Assembly: GCA_007570785.1 (NCBI GenBank)
Contig: ML664161.1
Location: forward strand, 806,060-870,059
DNA from: Antilocapra americana
Lineage: Eukaryota; Chordata; Mammalia; Artiodactyla; Antilocapridae
DNA length: 64,000 bases
Reading direction: 5' to 3'
The notes beneath the pieces were generated by a model. That model saw nothing but the letters and a program-made list of their open reading frames with translations, searched no databases and was not told where the DNA came from. Position numbers and translations under genes: made by a program. Shown piece after piece: positions 35,452-46,868 of this stretch; positions within the stretch are counted from its first letter, which is position 1; the number at the start of each line of letters is the position of its first letter.

Positions 35452-35736
35452 GTTAGGAGAAGGCAATGGCAACCCACTCCAGTACTCTTGCCTGGAAAAC
35501 CCCATGGATGGAGGAGCCTGGTGGGCTACAGTCCACGGGGTCACGAAGAGTCGGACACAACTGAGTGACTTCACTTTCCCTTTTCACCTTCATGCATTGG
35601 AGAAGGAAATGGCAACCCACTCCAGTGTTCTTGCCTGGGGAATCCCAGGGACAGAGGAGCCTGGTGGGCTGCCGTCTATGGGGTCGCACAGAGTCAGACG
35701 ACTGAAGCGACTTAGCAGCAGCAACAGCAGCAGTTG
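35452..35736 (+). mobile_element. BOV-A2 dimeric SINE
   Basis: Two head-to-tail monomers: 'gagaaggcaatggcaaccca' at about 35457 and 'gagaaggaaatggcaaccca' at about 35600. Each runs to 'gtcggacac' or 'gtcagacga', joined by a linker containing 'cacttt'. It ends in an AGC trinucleotide-rich tail. Dimeric organisation without a tRNA head defines BOV-A2. Confidence 0.93.
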
Positions 35737-36328
35737 GTAACTTGGAGAGATTTGGTCCATTCAATATAACTCATCAAATTTATATGTAGAGTAGTTTTTA
35801 TAACTTTCAATAAGTTTTTGATGTTTGCAGTGTCTGTAGTAATAGCTTCTATTTTATTCCTGATATTGATAAATTGTGTTTCATTTTTTTTAATTTTACA
35901 TTCTTGATAGAGGTATGTACATTGTAATTTTTTGAAAGAAGCAAACTTTTTGTTTATTTTCTTTAATGTTTTTCCTTTTTAAATTTCAGTAATTTCTGCT
36001 CTTATATTTATTGCTTTCTTCCTTCTTTTTAATGTTATTTTGTTCTCTTTTACTAGATTCTACAGGTGGGATCTTAGATTATTGACTTGACACTTTCTAT
36101 CTTTTCCAATATATGCATACAGTATTACCATTTTGGTTTTCAGCAGAGCTTTAGTTGTTTCTCCCAGCCTTTAGAGATTTTTTTTAAAAAAATTATTTAC
36201 TTCAAAATAGTTTCTTCCCTTGTGCTATCCCTGTCTAGTTTTGTTGTCAAACTAAGACTGTCCTTATAGAGTGAGTTGGGACGTGTTTTAGTCTCTAAAT
36301 TTTAAAAGAGTTTCAGAAGGATTGGTAT

Positions 36329-36368
36329 CAGTTCAGTTCAGTTTAGTCATTCAGTCATGTCCGGCTCT
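36329..36368 (-). mobile_element. 40-bp BovB 3' scrap
   Basis: 'cagttcagttcagtttagtc' followed by 'attcagtcatgtccggctct' is the BovB terminal sequence in antisense. A clear target duplication was not found. Confidence 0.75.
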
Positions 36369-37307
36369 AAATGATTGTAGATTCACTGGATAATATTTCT
36401 GGGCCTAAGCTTTTGTTTGTGATCATTTTTTACATTACTATTTCAGCTCAGCTTTTCTATTTCTTCCTAAGTCAGGTTTGGTAGCTTGTGTCTTACTGAG
36501 AATTTGTTCATTTTAGTAGGTTATCTAATTTTTTAGCATACATTATTTTTATTGTTTTATCACCATATAGTCCTCCTTATATTCATAAGTTAAGTAGCAA
36601 TACTCACTCTTTTATTTCTTACTTTAATAAATTAGGTCTTCTCTGTCTTTTTCCTCTGTCTGCGTCATTCCAGTTAAAAGTTTTGGGTTTGTTTGTTTGT
36701 TTTTCCAGAGAAACAAATTTTGTTGTCAATTATTTTTCTCTATTGTTTTCATGCTATAATTTGATGAAATATTATTTAGTATTTATGGTTTTCATCCTAT
36801 TTCTTACTTCTGCTTGCTTTGGATTTATATCTGTCTTTCCTCATCCCCTTGTTTATTAACATAGAAGGACAGAAGACTGATTTAAACTATTTTTTTTTAT
36901 AATGGAGCTATTTAACTCTATAAACTTCCCTCTCTGAACTATTTTAGTTGTATACCCCAATATTTAAAATACTGCATTTTTAGTTACTTTTTATATCAAC
37001 CTATTTTCTAGTTGTTTCTGTGATTTATTCCTTGGGTCATTGGTTATATAGTAGTAGATTTTTAAATTAATATATATTTGTGAATCTCAGAAATGTTCTC
37101 CTGTGATTGCTTTTAATTTATTCTAGTGTGGTCAGAGAATATGTTCTGTAGGGTGTCAATTATGTGAAATGTATTGATTCTTATTTTATGGCCTAACATC
37201 TAGTCTATCCTGGAGAATGTTCCATATACGCTTGAAAAGCATGTATGTTTTGCTTTTGATAGGTGGATTGTCTCTATCTGTTTTTCTATGTAGGTACCCT
37301 CCATTTT

Positions 37308-38505
37308 GTTCTTGTTCAATTGCTCACTTACGTCCGATACTTTGCAACACCATGGACTGCAACACGCTAGGCTTCCCTGTCCTTCACCATCTCCTGCAGT
37401 TTATTCAAACTCATGTTCACTGAATCTGTGATGACATCCAACCATCTCATCCTCTGTTTTTCCCCTTCCTCCTTTCTTTAATCTTTCCCATCCTCAGGGT
37501 CTTTTCCAATGAGTAGGTTCTTTGCATCAGCTGGCCAAATTATTGCAACTTCAACTCAGCATCAGTCCTTCCAATGAATATTCAGGGTTGATTTCCTTTC
37601 AGACTGACTGATCTGATCTACTTGCAGTCTAAGGGATTCTCAATAGTCTTCTGCAGCAATTTGAAAGTATCAGTTATTCAGCACTCAGACTTCTTTATGG
37701 TCCATCTGTCACATTTGTACATGACTCCTGGAAAAACCATAGCTTTGACTATTGAGACCATTGATGGCAAAGTGATGTTTTTGCTTTGCAATGTATTGTC
37801 TAAGGTTGTTGTAGCTTTTCTTCCAAGGAACAGGATATCTTTTAATTTCATGGCTGCAGTCACCATCTGCAGTAATTTTAGAGCCCAAGAAAATAAAGTC
37901 TGACATGGTTCCCATTTTTTCCCCATCTATTTGCCATGAAATGGTGGGAACTGATGCCATTATCTTCCTTTTTTGAAAGTTGAATTTTAACCCAGAATTT
38001 TCACTCTCTTCTTTCACCTTCATCAAGAGGCTCTTTTATCCCTCTTTGCTTTCTGCCATAAGAGTGATTCCATCTACATATCTGAGGTTATTGATATTTC
38101 TCTGGGCAATCTTTGTTCCAGCTAGAGCTTCATCCAGCCCAGCATTTCACATGATGTACTCTGTATATAAGTTAAGTAAACAGGGTGACGGTGTACAGCC
38201 CTGATGTACTCCTTTCCAAATTTTGAATGAGTCCATTGTTTCATTTCTGGTTCTAACTATTGCCTTTTGACCTGCATACAGTTTTCATAAGAAGCAGGTC
38301 AGGTGGTCTGGTATTTCCATTTCTTTAAGAATTTTCCACAGTTTGTTGTGATACACACAGTCACTGGTGTTAGCATAATCAATGAAGCAAAAGTAGATGT
38401 TTTTATGGAATTCTCTTGCTTTTTCTATGATCCAGTGGATGTTGGCAATTTGATCTCTGGTTCCTCTGCCTTTTCTAAATTAAGTTTGTACATCTGAAAG
38501 ATCTT
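37308..38505 (-). mobile_element. BovB, 5'-truncated, minus strand
   Basis: About 1.2 kb from the BovB 3' end (degenerate 'ttcaattgctcacttacgtc') through the C-terminal domain and much of the RT domain to 'cttttctaaattaagtttg'. On the minus strand the RT active site that is Tyr-Ala-Asp-Asp in intact BovB reads Tyr-Val-Asp-Gly (38069-38080). Frames at 37678-38026 carry conserved Phe-Leu-Gly-Ser-Lys-Ile-Thr-Ala-Asp-Gly-Asp-Cys-Ser-His-Glu-Ile-Lys. Multiple frameshifts. The endonuclease domain is absent. Confidence 0.93.
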
Positions 38506-38624
38506 GGTTTTTAGCTGATTTTTCTTCCATCAGTTCAAATCTGCTATTCATTCCCTGTCTGAGGCTTCTGCAAGTTACCATTAGATCAATATCAAGGGAA
38601 ATACATGGAAATTCGACCCTGTGT

Positions 38625-38825
38625 GGGCTTCCCTTGTGGCTCAGCTGGTAAAGAATCTGCCTGCAAAGTGGGAGACCTTGGTTAGATCCCTGGGTTCGGA
38701 AGATCCCTGGAGAAGGGAAAGGCTGTCCACTCCAGTATTCTGGTCTGGAGAATACCATGGACTGTAGTCCATGGTATTGTAAAGAGTCAGACATGACTGA
38801 CAGACTTTTGCTTTCACTTTCCCTT
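38625..38825 (+). mobile_element. Bov-tA SINE
   Basis: tRNA head 'gggcttcccttgtggctcag' and body to 'cagacatgactgacagactt'. Flanked by the 10-bp direct repeat 'gaccctgtgt' at 38615-38624 and 38826-38835, without mismatch. Confidence 0.95.
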
Positions 38826-38835
38826 GACCCTGTGT

Positions 38836-40101
38836 CTTATCTGACCCTCATGCCTCTTCACAATGGAGTTTGGGAACATGGAAGAATGGCAGGATTAGTT
38901 TTGTTGTTGCTAGACTTTTAAGCTTATTTTCATTCAAACATATATTTATTGAACGGTGTATATGCATCAGTTGCTCTTCTAGGATATACCAGCAAATAAT
39001 ACAGAACATATCTGTGTTGACATTCTTTAGGAGGTAGATAGGAAATAAATACACACACATATTGTCACTAAGTTCAAGCTCATTTTGCTTGTAGTACAAG
39101 AGTAATAAATCAAGAGACGAGTTGTTTGGGCAATAAATAGTGACTTTATTTGGAAAGTCAGCATACTGAGAAGATGGTGGGCTACTGAGTGTCCCAAAGA
39201 ACCATCTTCCCTGAGTTAGAATTCAGGCTCCAAAAGGAGAGACAGCAGAGTTGGTTCTTACAAACTTCTTGTGTCAGAATCCTTTGTTATTGCAACTAGT
39301 TCAGGTCTTAATGCTCATGTAAATACCCAATAAAGCAGATGTTAGTCTCTGTTATGCAATTAATGGAGAAATGTTATACATTTAAAGGTCAGAGACTTGA
39401 GAGTGGACTATCCTGTATATTTCAAGCTGTAAGCAAAATTCTTGTAGCAAAAGCAATAGAGTATGGAGGTTAAAGTAAAAGAAATAGATCCAATATTGAG
39501 CCATGTTTATTCTTCCCTATTACAATAGCAGGGATCTCTATGCTCTTTTATGAAGAATAAATAAGTAATAAAGAGCTATGAACATAGATACTATTGCTTT
39601 GTATAGAATAATTAGCATAGTACATTTTGATAAGTTTTCCATAAACATGACTTGAATAAAATGAGGGTGGCTACTAAGCAAGGATACAAAGGGTTGAGGG
39701 AGCATTAAAGCAGAGGAAAGGGCAAGTATAAATTTTGAGATACAAACAAAATTGGAGGGTAAAAAAATAGCAGTGTTTATGGAGATTATTTCTGAATCCT
39801 AGTGGGAAAAAAAAAGAATAAGAGTGGTGAAGAAGCAGAGAGTTTAAAAGAAGTCAGATGCCATAAGGTCTTATAAGCCATGCTAGAAACTTAAAATCGT
39901 TTATATTTGTTTTCATTTAGCTTTAGCTGAAGAAGCTATACATCTTAAAAGAAAAGTAGAAGAATTTGGAGAAAATTTGCCTTTTGGAAAAAATATACAA
40001 TCCCAGATTAAATTAAATTATCAAGATTAAAGTGACTCCTGAATGATGACTGACCAATTTCTATCATCAGTAGCAGGGGAAGAAAGAGGGTAGGACAGAT
40101 T
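38836..40101. other. Mostly non-coding DNA, contains a probable old LTR
   Basis: Unique AT-rich sequence on both sides of the LTR-like block at about 39088-39505. The stretch 39506-40101 holds nothing recognised. Confidence 0.4.
39088..39505 (-). mobile_element. Probable old ERV LTR, minus strand
   Basis: On the minus strand a polyadenylation signal AATAAAG (plus 'ctttatt' at about 39144-39150) is followed by 'tcactatttattgcccaaac' and a U5-like 'tcgtctcttgatttatta', a layout typical of class I-like LTRs. Borders and family are uncertain and no target duplication was recognised. Confidence 0.42.
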
Positions 40102-40157
40102 AAGAAAGTATCATTGACATATATACACTGTCATGTATAAAATAAATAACAAGCTGA

Positions 40158-41434
40158 ATGAAACTAGAACACTTTCTAACACCATATACAAAGATAAACT
40201 CAAAATGGATCAAAGATCTAAGCATAAGACCAGAAACTATAAAACTCCTAGAGGATAACATAGGCAAAACACTCTCCGACATAAACCAAAGCAGGATCCT
40301 CTATGACCCACCTCCCTGAATATCGGAAATAAAAGCACGAATAAACAAATGGGACCTAATTAAAATTAAAAGCTTCTGCACAGCAAAGGAAACTATAAGC
40401 AAGGTGAAAAGACAGCCTTCAGAATGGGAGAAAATAATAGCCAATGAAGCAAAGGACAAACAATTAATCTCAAAAATATACAAGCAACTCCTGCAGCTCC
40501 ATTCGAGAAAAATAAACGACCCAATCAAAAAGTGGGCCAAAGAACTTAACAGACATTTCTCCAAAGAAGATATAAAAATGGCTAACAAACACATGAAAAG
40601 ATGTTCAACATCACTCATTATCAGAGAAATGCAAATCAAAACCACAATGAGATATCACTTTACACCGCTCAGAATGGCTGCAATCCAAAAATCTACAAGT
40701 AATAAATGCTGGAGAGGATGTGGAGAAAAGGGAACTCTCTTACACTGCTGGTGGGATTGCAAACTAGTACAGCCACTATGGAAAACTGTGTGGAAGTTCC
40801 TTAAAAAACTGCAAATAGACCTGCCATATGACCCAGAAATCCCACTGCTGGGCCTATACACCGAGGAAACCAGAATTGAAAGAGCCATGTGTACCCCAAT
40901 GTTCATCGCTGCTTTATTTACAATAGCCAGGACATGGAAGCAACCTAGATGCCCATCAACTGACAAATGGATAAGAAAGCAGTGGTACATATACACAATG
41001 GAATATTACTCAGCATTAAAAAAAATTCATTTGAAGCAATTCTACTCAGATGGACAAAACTGGAGCCCATTATCCAGAGTGAAGTAAGCCAGAAGCAAAA
41101 ACAACAATACAGTATATTAATGCATATATATGGAATTTAGAAAGACGGTAACGAGAACCCAGCATGCAAGATAGCAAAAGGAACGCAGATGTATAGAATA
41201 GACTCGTGGCCTCTGTGGATGAGGGAAAGGGTGGGATGATATGGGAGAATGGCATTGAAACATGTTAATTATCATATGTTTAATCAATCGCCAGCCCAGG
41301 ATTGATGCTCAGGGCTGGTGCAACGAGATTTCCTGGGGGGACGGAGGAGGGAGGGGGGTTCTGGAGGGGGAGCATATGTGAACCCATGGTGATATCATGT
41401 CATTGTTTGGCAAAACTAATAAAAATAAGAATAA
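40158..41434 (+). mobile_element. Young 5'-truncated L1 with a 56-bp target duplication
   Basis: Starts within ORF2 at 'atgaaactagaacactttct' (equivalent to about 12249 in the twin-primed copy) and runs through the ORF2 C-terminus, 3' UTR with a G-rich tract (41335-41370), and tail 'aataaaaataagaataaaa'. Flanks 40102-40157 and 41435-41490 are the same 56-bp sequence with one substitution (40118 versus 41451 or neighbour). The low mismatch count indicates a fairly recent insertion. The duplication is far longer than the 7-20 bp usual for L1. Confidence 0.94.
40404..41087 (+). pseudogene. L1 ORF2 C-terminal fragment, open for 227 codons
   Basis: An uninterrupted frame encodes the last third of ORF2p. 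It starts with [12 protein letters not shown], then Arg-His-Phe-Ser-Lys-Glu-Asp. The zinc-knuckle-like C-x3-C-x7-H-x4-C motif follows (residues near 125-142, Cys-Trp-Arg-Gly-Cys onward), and the tryptophan-rich tail [14 protein letters not shown]. The endonuclease and RT core were never copied because of 5' truncation, so no activity is expected. The methionine at 40404 is internal. Confidence 0.93.
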
Positions 41435-41569
41435 AAGAAAGTATCATTGAAATATATACACTGTCATGTATAAAATAAATAACAAGCTGAAAGCTGCTGG
41501 TCTGGGAGCCCAGATGGGTGCTCTGTGATGACCGAAAGTGGTAGAGGAGGGGGGAGACTCAAGAGGGAG

Positions 41570-41572
<3 letters not shown>

Positions 41573-41616
<44 letters not shown>
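41573..41616. repeat. (GT)22 microsatellite
   Basis: Twenty-two uninterrupted GT units just upstream of a Bov-tA copy. Likely highly polymorphic. The open frame with a His/Thr-rich stretch here (41464-41664) is its antisense shadow. Confidence 0.98.
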
Positions 41617-41619
<3 letters not shown>

Positions 41620-41940
41620 ATGGTACTTCCCTGATGACTCAGTTGGTAAAGAATCCACCTGCAATGCAGGAGACCCCTGTTTGATTTCTGAGTCAGGAGA
41701 ATCTGCTGGAGAAGGGATAGGCTACCCACTCCAGTATTCTTGGGCTCCGCTTGTGACTTAGCTGATCAAGAATCTGCCTGCAATATGGGAGACTTGGGTT
41801 TGATCCCTGGGCTGGGAAGATCGCTTGGAGAAGGGAAAGGCTACCCACTCCTGTCATCTGGCCTGGAGAATTCCATGGAGTGTATAGTCCATGGGGTTTC
41901 AAAGAGGCAGACACGACTGAGTAACTTTCACTTCACTGTA
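41620..41940 (+). mobile_element. Composite Bov-tA: partial copy followed by full copy
   Basis: A first tRNA-headed unit ('acttccctgatgactcagtt', 41625 on) stops after 'ccactccagtattcttgg'. A second complete unit ('ggctccgcttgtgacttagc', about 41749 on) then runs to 'gcagacacgactgagtaact'. Both are plus strand. The tandem arrangement could be a dimer or an insertion of one SINE in another. Confidence 0.88.
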
Positions 41941-41954
41941 TATATATACATATA

Positions 41955-42050
41955 TATTAATTATGACTGATTTGCATTGATGTATGGCAGAGAACACCAC
42001 AACACTGTAAAACAATTATCCATTATCCTGCAATTAAAAAAAAAAGATTA
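41955..42050 (+). mobile_element. Old L1 3' terminal fragment
   Basis: 'tgatttgcattgatgtatgg', 'caacactgtaaaacaattat' and a terminal A-run resemble the last ~90 bp of older artiodactyl L1 elements in plus orientation. Confidence 0.6.
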
Positions 42051-42440
42051 AATGACTAGCGGAATTTAATTTTTCACAATTACCCTTCAGCTTTCAATTT
42101 TCATTTTAATTTCATGGGGGCTATTATTAAGTATTGCACTTGTATTGTCTTCAGAATATCTACTAAAATTCATTTTACAGGATAAAGTTATCCAATCATA
42201 ATTGTTATAATAATGAATACATGTAAGATAAAACAATAAATTTGCTGTTGTAAATTTTAAACTGTTGTTGCTCTTTAATGTTGTCCTCAAATCCTGGTAT
42301 CATGCATATATATATATATTTTCATTGTATTCATAAAATAAATATAATTTATCATTTTTTCACTTAACATTGTATCATTTTATTATCATGATGCTGTATC
42401 CGTTTTATGCTAAAATCCACAATGACATTAAACTACAATA
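42051..42440. other. AT-rich non-coding DNA
   Basis: Nothing recognised. Short TA run at about 42308-42320. Confidence 0.5.
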
Positions 42441-42532
42441 CTCCAGGAGTTGGTGATGTTACAGGGAGGCCTGGCATGTTGAAATTCATGGGGTCACAAA
42501 GAGTTGCACAGGACTGAGCGACTGAACTGAAC
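42441..42532 (+). mobile_element. 92-bp BovB 3' fragment
   Basis: 'ctccaggagttggtgatgtt' through 'gacagggaggcctggcatg'-like sequence to 'gactgaactgaaca'. This is the BovB terminus only. No convincing target duplication. Confidence 0.9.
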
Positions 42533-44693
42533 ATTATCAACTCAGTAATACAAGTTATTTCATAATTAATACAGGGTACTTAGTATAATATTAATTGACA
42601 TTTTGTTTTTATTATACAGGAAAAAACGAATTCATAAACCAATTTGTCCTCATAGAATAAAATTAAAATTATCTGGTAGCCTTGCTTTAGTAACCTCTTT
42701 ATAGACTTTATCTTAGCACTAGATGAGTTCATCTAAGATTTTGCACTGATTGAAATTTGACATGAAACAAGGTATATATTTTCTTCCGCACTAGTTTTAA
42801 ATTTCAAAATTCAAATATGCTATCATTAGTACTTCATTGGTTGAAAAAAATATAATCCTTTTTAAAAGGCAGTGTCAATGCATATTCAAACTGCTCCAAA
42901 TGCTATATCATAATTGTATATTTCCTAGTTCTGTTATGATTGCAGAATAAATATACTTTCATTTCAGTTTGTTATTTTAGAGATGCCTTGTGAGTAAGAA
43001 AGTAATAATTTCTTGTCACAAGAAAGCTATAATTATGTGTATTTATATTTAACCTTTGTAGACACTACTCATTAGCATCTGGTTGTACCCACATGGCTTA
43101 CATTTTGATATGCAACTTTTGTATAATGTGTGTAATGATTATGGTAATCTTTGACACACAACTGATTTTTTCTTTAAAAGTACCATGTTAATGTCAGAGT
43201 ACAGATTTCTAAGAACAAGTTTCAGGTGGCAGCCACACCTTTTTCTACTATTATAATAAATTCAATCATACGAATACCACTTTTAGAAAACATTTGCTCC
43301 TTTATTATAAAATTGAAAGCTAACTATGAAAAAAAAATCTTCAAATGCAGATGCTAAAGAGGAAGAACATAGAACAGCATTGACTCAAGGGAAATCAAAC
43401 TGATAAAAGGAGGGGGGACATCTAGCTATCCTGACTTTTCAGACTTTATAGTGGCAGAATTTAAACTCTTCTCATCAACTAGTTTACTGTCTTGAAATCA
43501 GAGGCAAGTAGAGCACAGCATCAAGAAGAAATCTGCATCTTTTTTAGAGGTTGGATTCCTTTCATCATTTGTCATTACCTTCATGTAAATTATGTATTTA
43601 TTAACAATAGCATTGTACAGGGTTTTGAAAATTGAAATAAATTTTGCCACCCTGACATATTTCTCAGTAGCTCACACACACTATGACTTTGGATTTCTGG
43701 AACCACAACTGCTTTTTAATCCCTTTAAAATATATAGATTTTGTTCTCACTTTTAAACTTGTTCATTAGAATTAAAAGTGAATTGAAAATGCTGATACTA
43801 TAGCAAAATAACCAGAATTCATTTTTAGCCTAAGAATGGATAATTGTATAATATGTTAATGGCTTAGACAAGTCATTTTTGTATTTTAAGGGGGTAAAAC
43901 AAATGTTTTACTTCAAAACTGAAAATATCTCTTTAGTTACTAGATACTCTAATACCACACACATTAAAAAAATGGAATGTAAAAGGAAACATAAAATTTT
44001 CACATTTTATTTCACACTACTACTAGATGTTATAATGTTAATATTTATATTAAATGTGACAATATATTCTGTTTGTGTATATGTGCATTTGTGTATGTGT
44101 AAGCTTAGTACTAATGTCATAATCAATGACATAATCAATGATTGCCTTCATTATTTACAGTGATGCTTCTCTTTTCTGATATGATTTTATTTTGCACACC
44201 CTAGTTGAGCATTATTACCTATTGTGATTCAAAGTGAATTTATCTGACTGACTGATCAATAATTCCATTAGGGTTGTGGTTTTATAATCTGGCTTAAAAG
44301 GACAACTTCAATTTACAGTACTTCTTCCTAAGAATATTCTTAGAGAATAATAGATTTTCCATCTAGTTTGGGATGAATCTGTCTCCTGTGAAGAGCATAT
44401 CTTTCTTTCATTATCTTGTGGTGGATAAGAAACTGCTAGCGTAATATAGCACCCCATTTCTAAGTTTCTCAACTTCCCACTTACCTAAAATGATTACATA
44501 AATGTAGTCTTTGTGTTAATCTTTTCTTCTCATTTGCTTGTTCTTACTTCTAAGCAGTTTTCTTCAGCAGTTTTCATAACATAATTCCTTGAAAAAATTC
44601 AGTGTTAATGCAGCACAAACTCATTAAGATTAACTACTATCTAATAAAATTCTCAGTTTGTTTATGAAGATAGATTTAAGTTATGAACATTAA
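42533..44693. other. Long AT-rich stretch, nothing recognised
   Basis: No gene or repeat family recognised over about 2.1 kb. The 94-codon frame at 43879-44163 is hydrophobic in its C-terminal half but has no recognisable domain and unremarkable context. Confidence 0.45.
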
Positions 44694-44826
44694 GAGGGCA
44701 TCAGAGGATGAGATGGCTGGAGGGGGTCACCGATGCAATGGACATGAAATTGGGCAAACTTTGGGAGATGGTGAGAGACAGGAAGGCCTGGTTTGCTGCA
44801 GTGGGTGGGGTCACAGAGTCAGATAT
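44694..44826 (+). mobile_element. BovB 3' fragment joined head-to-tail to a larger BovB
   Basis: 'agaggatgagatggctggag', 'ggcctggtttgctgcagtgg' and 'gggtcacagagtcagata' are BovB 3' sequence without the terminal 'actgaactga' tract. The next base pairs switch to internal BovB sequence. Confidence 0.85.
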
Positions 44827-46830
44827 AATCAAATCCCTTGCGATTATATAGTGAAAGTGAGAAATAGATTTAAGGGAATAGATCTGATAGACAGAGTGCC
44901 TGATGAACTATGGATGGAGGTTCGTGACATTGTACAGGAGACAGGGATCAAGACCAACCCCAAGAAAAAGAAATGCAAAAAAGCAAAATGGCTCTATGAG
45001 AAGGGCTTACAAATGGATGTGAAAAAAAGAGGAGCAAAAAGCAAAGGAGAAAAGAAAAGATATACCCATTTGAGTGCAGAGTTCCAAAGAATAGCAAGGA
45101 GAGGTAAGAAAGCCTTCCTCAGTGATCATTGCAAAGAAATAGAGGAAAACAATAGAATGGGAAAGACTAGAGATCTCTTCAAGAAAATTAGAGATGCAAA
45201 AGGAACATTTCAAGCAAAAATGGGCTCAAAAAAGGACGGAAATGATATGGACCAAACAGAAGCAGAAGTTATTAAGAAGAAGTGGCAAGAATACACATGA
45301 GAACTGTACAAAAAAGGTCTTCACAACCCAGATAATCACGATGGTATGATCTCTCACCAAGAGCCAGACAAAAGTCATGTGGGCCTTAGAAAGCATCACT
45401 ATGAAGTGGAGGTGATGGAATTCCAGTTGAGCTATTTCACATCCTAAAAGATGATGCTGTGAAAGGGCTACACTCAAAATGCCAGCAAATTTGGAAAACT
45501 CAGTACTGGCTTCAGGACTGGAAAAGGCCAGTTTTCATTCCAATCCAAAAGAAAGGCAATGCCAAAGAATGCTCAAACTACTGCACAATTGCACTCATCT
45601 CACATGCTATCAAAGTAATGCTCAAAATTCTCCAAGCCAGGCTTCAGCAACACGAGAACTGAGAACTTCCAGATGTTCAAGCTGGTTTTAGAAAAGGCAG
45701 AGGAATCAGAGATCAAATTGCCAACATATGCTGGATCATCAAAAAAGCAAGAAAGTTCCAGAAAAACATATATTTCTGCTTTATTGACTATGCCAAAGCC
45801 TTTGATTGTGTGGATCACAATAAACTGTGGAAAATTCTGAAAGAAATGGGAATACCAGCCCACCTCACCTGCCTCTTGAGAAACCTGTATGCAGGTCAGG
45901 AAGCAACAGTTAGAACTGGACATGGAACAACACACTGGTTCCAGATGTAGAAAGGAGTGTGTCAAGGCTGTATATTGTCACCCTGCTTATTTAACTTGTA
46001 TGCAGAGTACATCATGAGAAATGCTGGGCTGGAAGAAGCACAAGCTGGAATTAAGATTGCTGGGAAAAATATCAATAACCTCAGATATGCAGATGACACC
46101 ATCCTTACGGTAGAAAGTGAAGAGGGATAAAAGAGCCTCTTGATGAAAGTGAAAGAGGAAAGTGAACAAGTTAGCTTAAAGCTCAACATTCAGAAAACTA
46201 AGATCACGGCATCCAGTCTCATCACTTCATGGCGAATAGATAGGGAAATAGTGGAAAAGTGACAGACTTTATGTTTTTGGGCTTCAAAATCACTGAAGAT
46301 GGTGACTGAAGCCTTGAAATAAAAAATACTTACTTCTTGAAAGAAAAGTTATGACCAATCTAGACAGCACATTAAAAAGCAGAGACATTTCTTTGCCAAC
46401 AAAGGTCCATCTAGTCAAAGCTATGGTTTTTCCAGTAGTCATGTATGGATGTGAGAGTTGGACTATAAAGGTAAATGAGCACCAAAGAATTGATGTTTTG
46501 CAACTGTGGTGTTGGAGAAGATTCTTGTGAGTCCCTTGGACTGCAAGGAAATCAACCAATCCATCCTAACTGAAATCAGTCCTGAATGTTCATTTGAAGG
46601 CTAATGTTGAAGTTGAAACTCCAATACTTTTGCCACCTGCTGTGAAGATCTGACTCATTGGAAGAGACCCTGATGCTGGGAAGTATTGGGAGCAGAAGGA
46701 GAAGGAGACGACAGAGGATGAGATGGTCGGATGGCATCACTGACTAAAGGGACATGAGAGTGAGTCAACTCCAGGAGTTGGTGATGGACAGGGAGGCCTA
46801 GTGTGCTGATGTCCATGGAGTCACAAAGAG
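44827..46830 (+). pseudogene. BovB ORF pseudogene: linker, RT and C-terminal domain
   Basis: The first section (open to 45300) is a Lys/Arg-rich linker with Asp-Leu-Phe-Lys-Lys-Ile-Arg-Asp. It ends in a TGA where the frame should continue. RT blocks follow in shifting frames: Pro-Ile-Gln-Lys-Lys-Gly-Asn-Ala-Lys-Glu-Cys-Ser-Asn-Tyr (about 45545), Ile-Asp-Tyr-Ala-Lys-Ala-Phe-Asp (about 45785), and the active-site Tyr-Ala-Asp-Asp intact at 46086-46097. Stops include TAG near 45948 and TAA near 46126. The C-terminal Met-Tyr-Gly-Cys-Glu-Ser-Trp is at about 46441. Despite the intact catalytic motif the frame is broken repeatedly. Confidence 0.92.
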
Positions 46831-46868
46831 TTGGACATGACTGAGCAACTGAACTGAACTGAACTGAA
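44827..46868 (+). mobile_element. BovB, about 2 kb, RT domain and 3' end
   Basis: Starts at 'atcaaatcccttgcgattat' (just after the endonuclease domain) and runs collinearly through the RT and C-terminal domains to 'actgaactgaactgaa'. BovB is an RTE-clade LINE known to have entered ruminants by horizontal transfer (established knowledge). This copy is the most complete RT region in the window but has lost its coding ability. Confidence 0.94.

Larger units (their letters stand above)
33291..37307 (-). mobile_element. Old L1 (mammalian-wide type), antisense, interrupted
   Basis: Minus-strand ORF2 in the expected order. Motifs include 'gtcctttgtcagatatatgt' (33730), 'ccagtaccattagttcaga' (33993), the 'aatgtatatttattttg' region, 'agatttggtccattcaatat' (35748), 'gtggtcagagaatatgttct' (37127) and 'tatcctggagaatgttccat' (37206). 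It is heavily diverged, with short frames only. It is interrupted by a BOV-A2 dimer (35452-35736) and a BovB scrap (36329-36368). The left end reaches the ORF2 C-terminal region near 33300; the right end is cut by BovB at about 37308. Confidence 0.83.

Noticed and set aside
41464..41664. Frame encoding a His-Thr repeat protein
   Set aside because: The repeat is the translation of the (GT)22 microsatellite on the opposite strand.
44683..45300. 205-codon open frame as a possible host gene
   Set aside because: Its first 48 codons are BovB 3' sequence and the rest is the BovB protein linker. It stops where BovB should continue.
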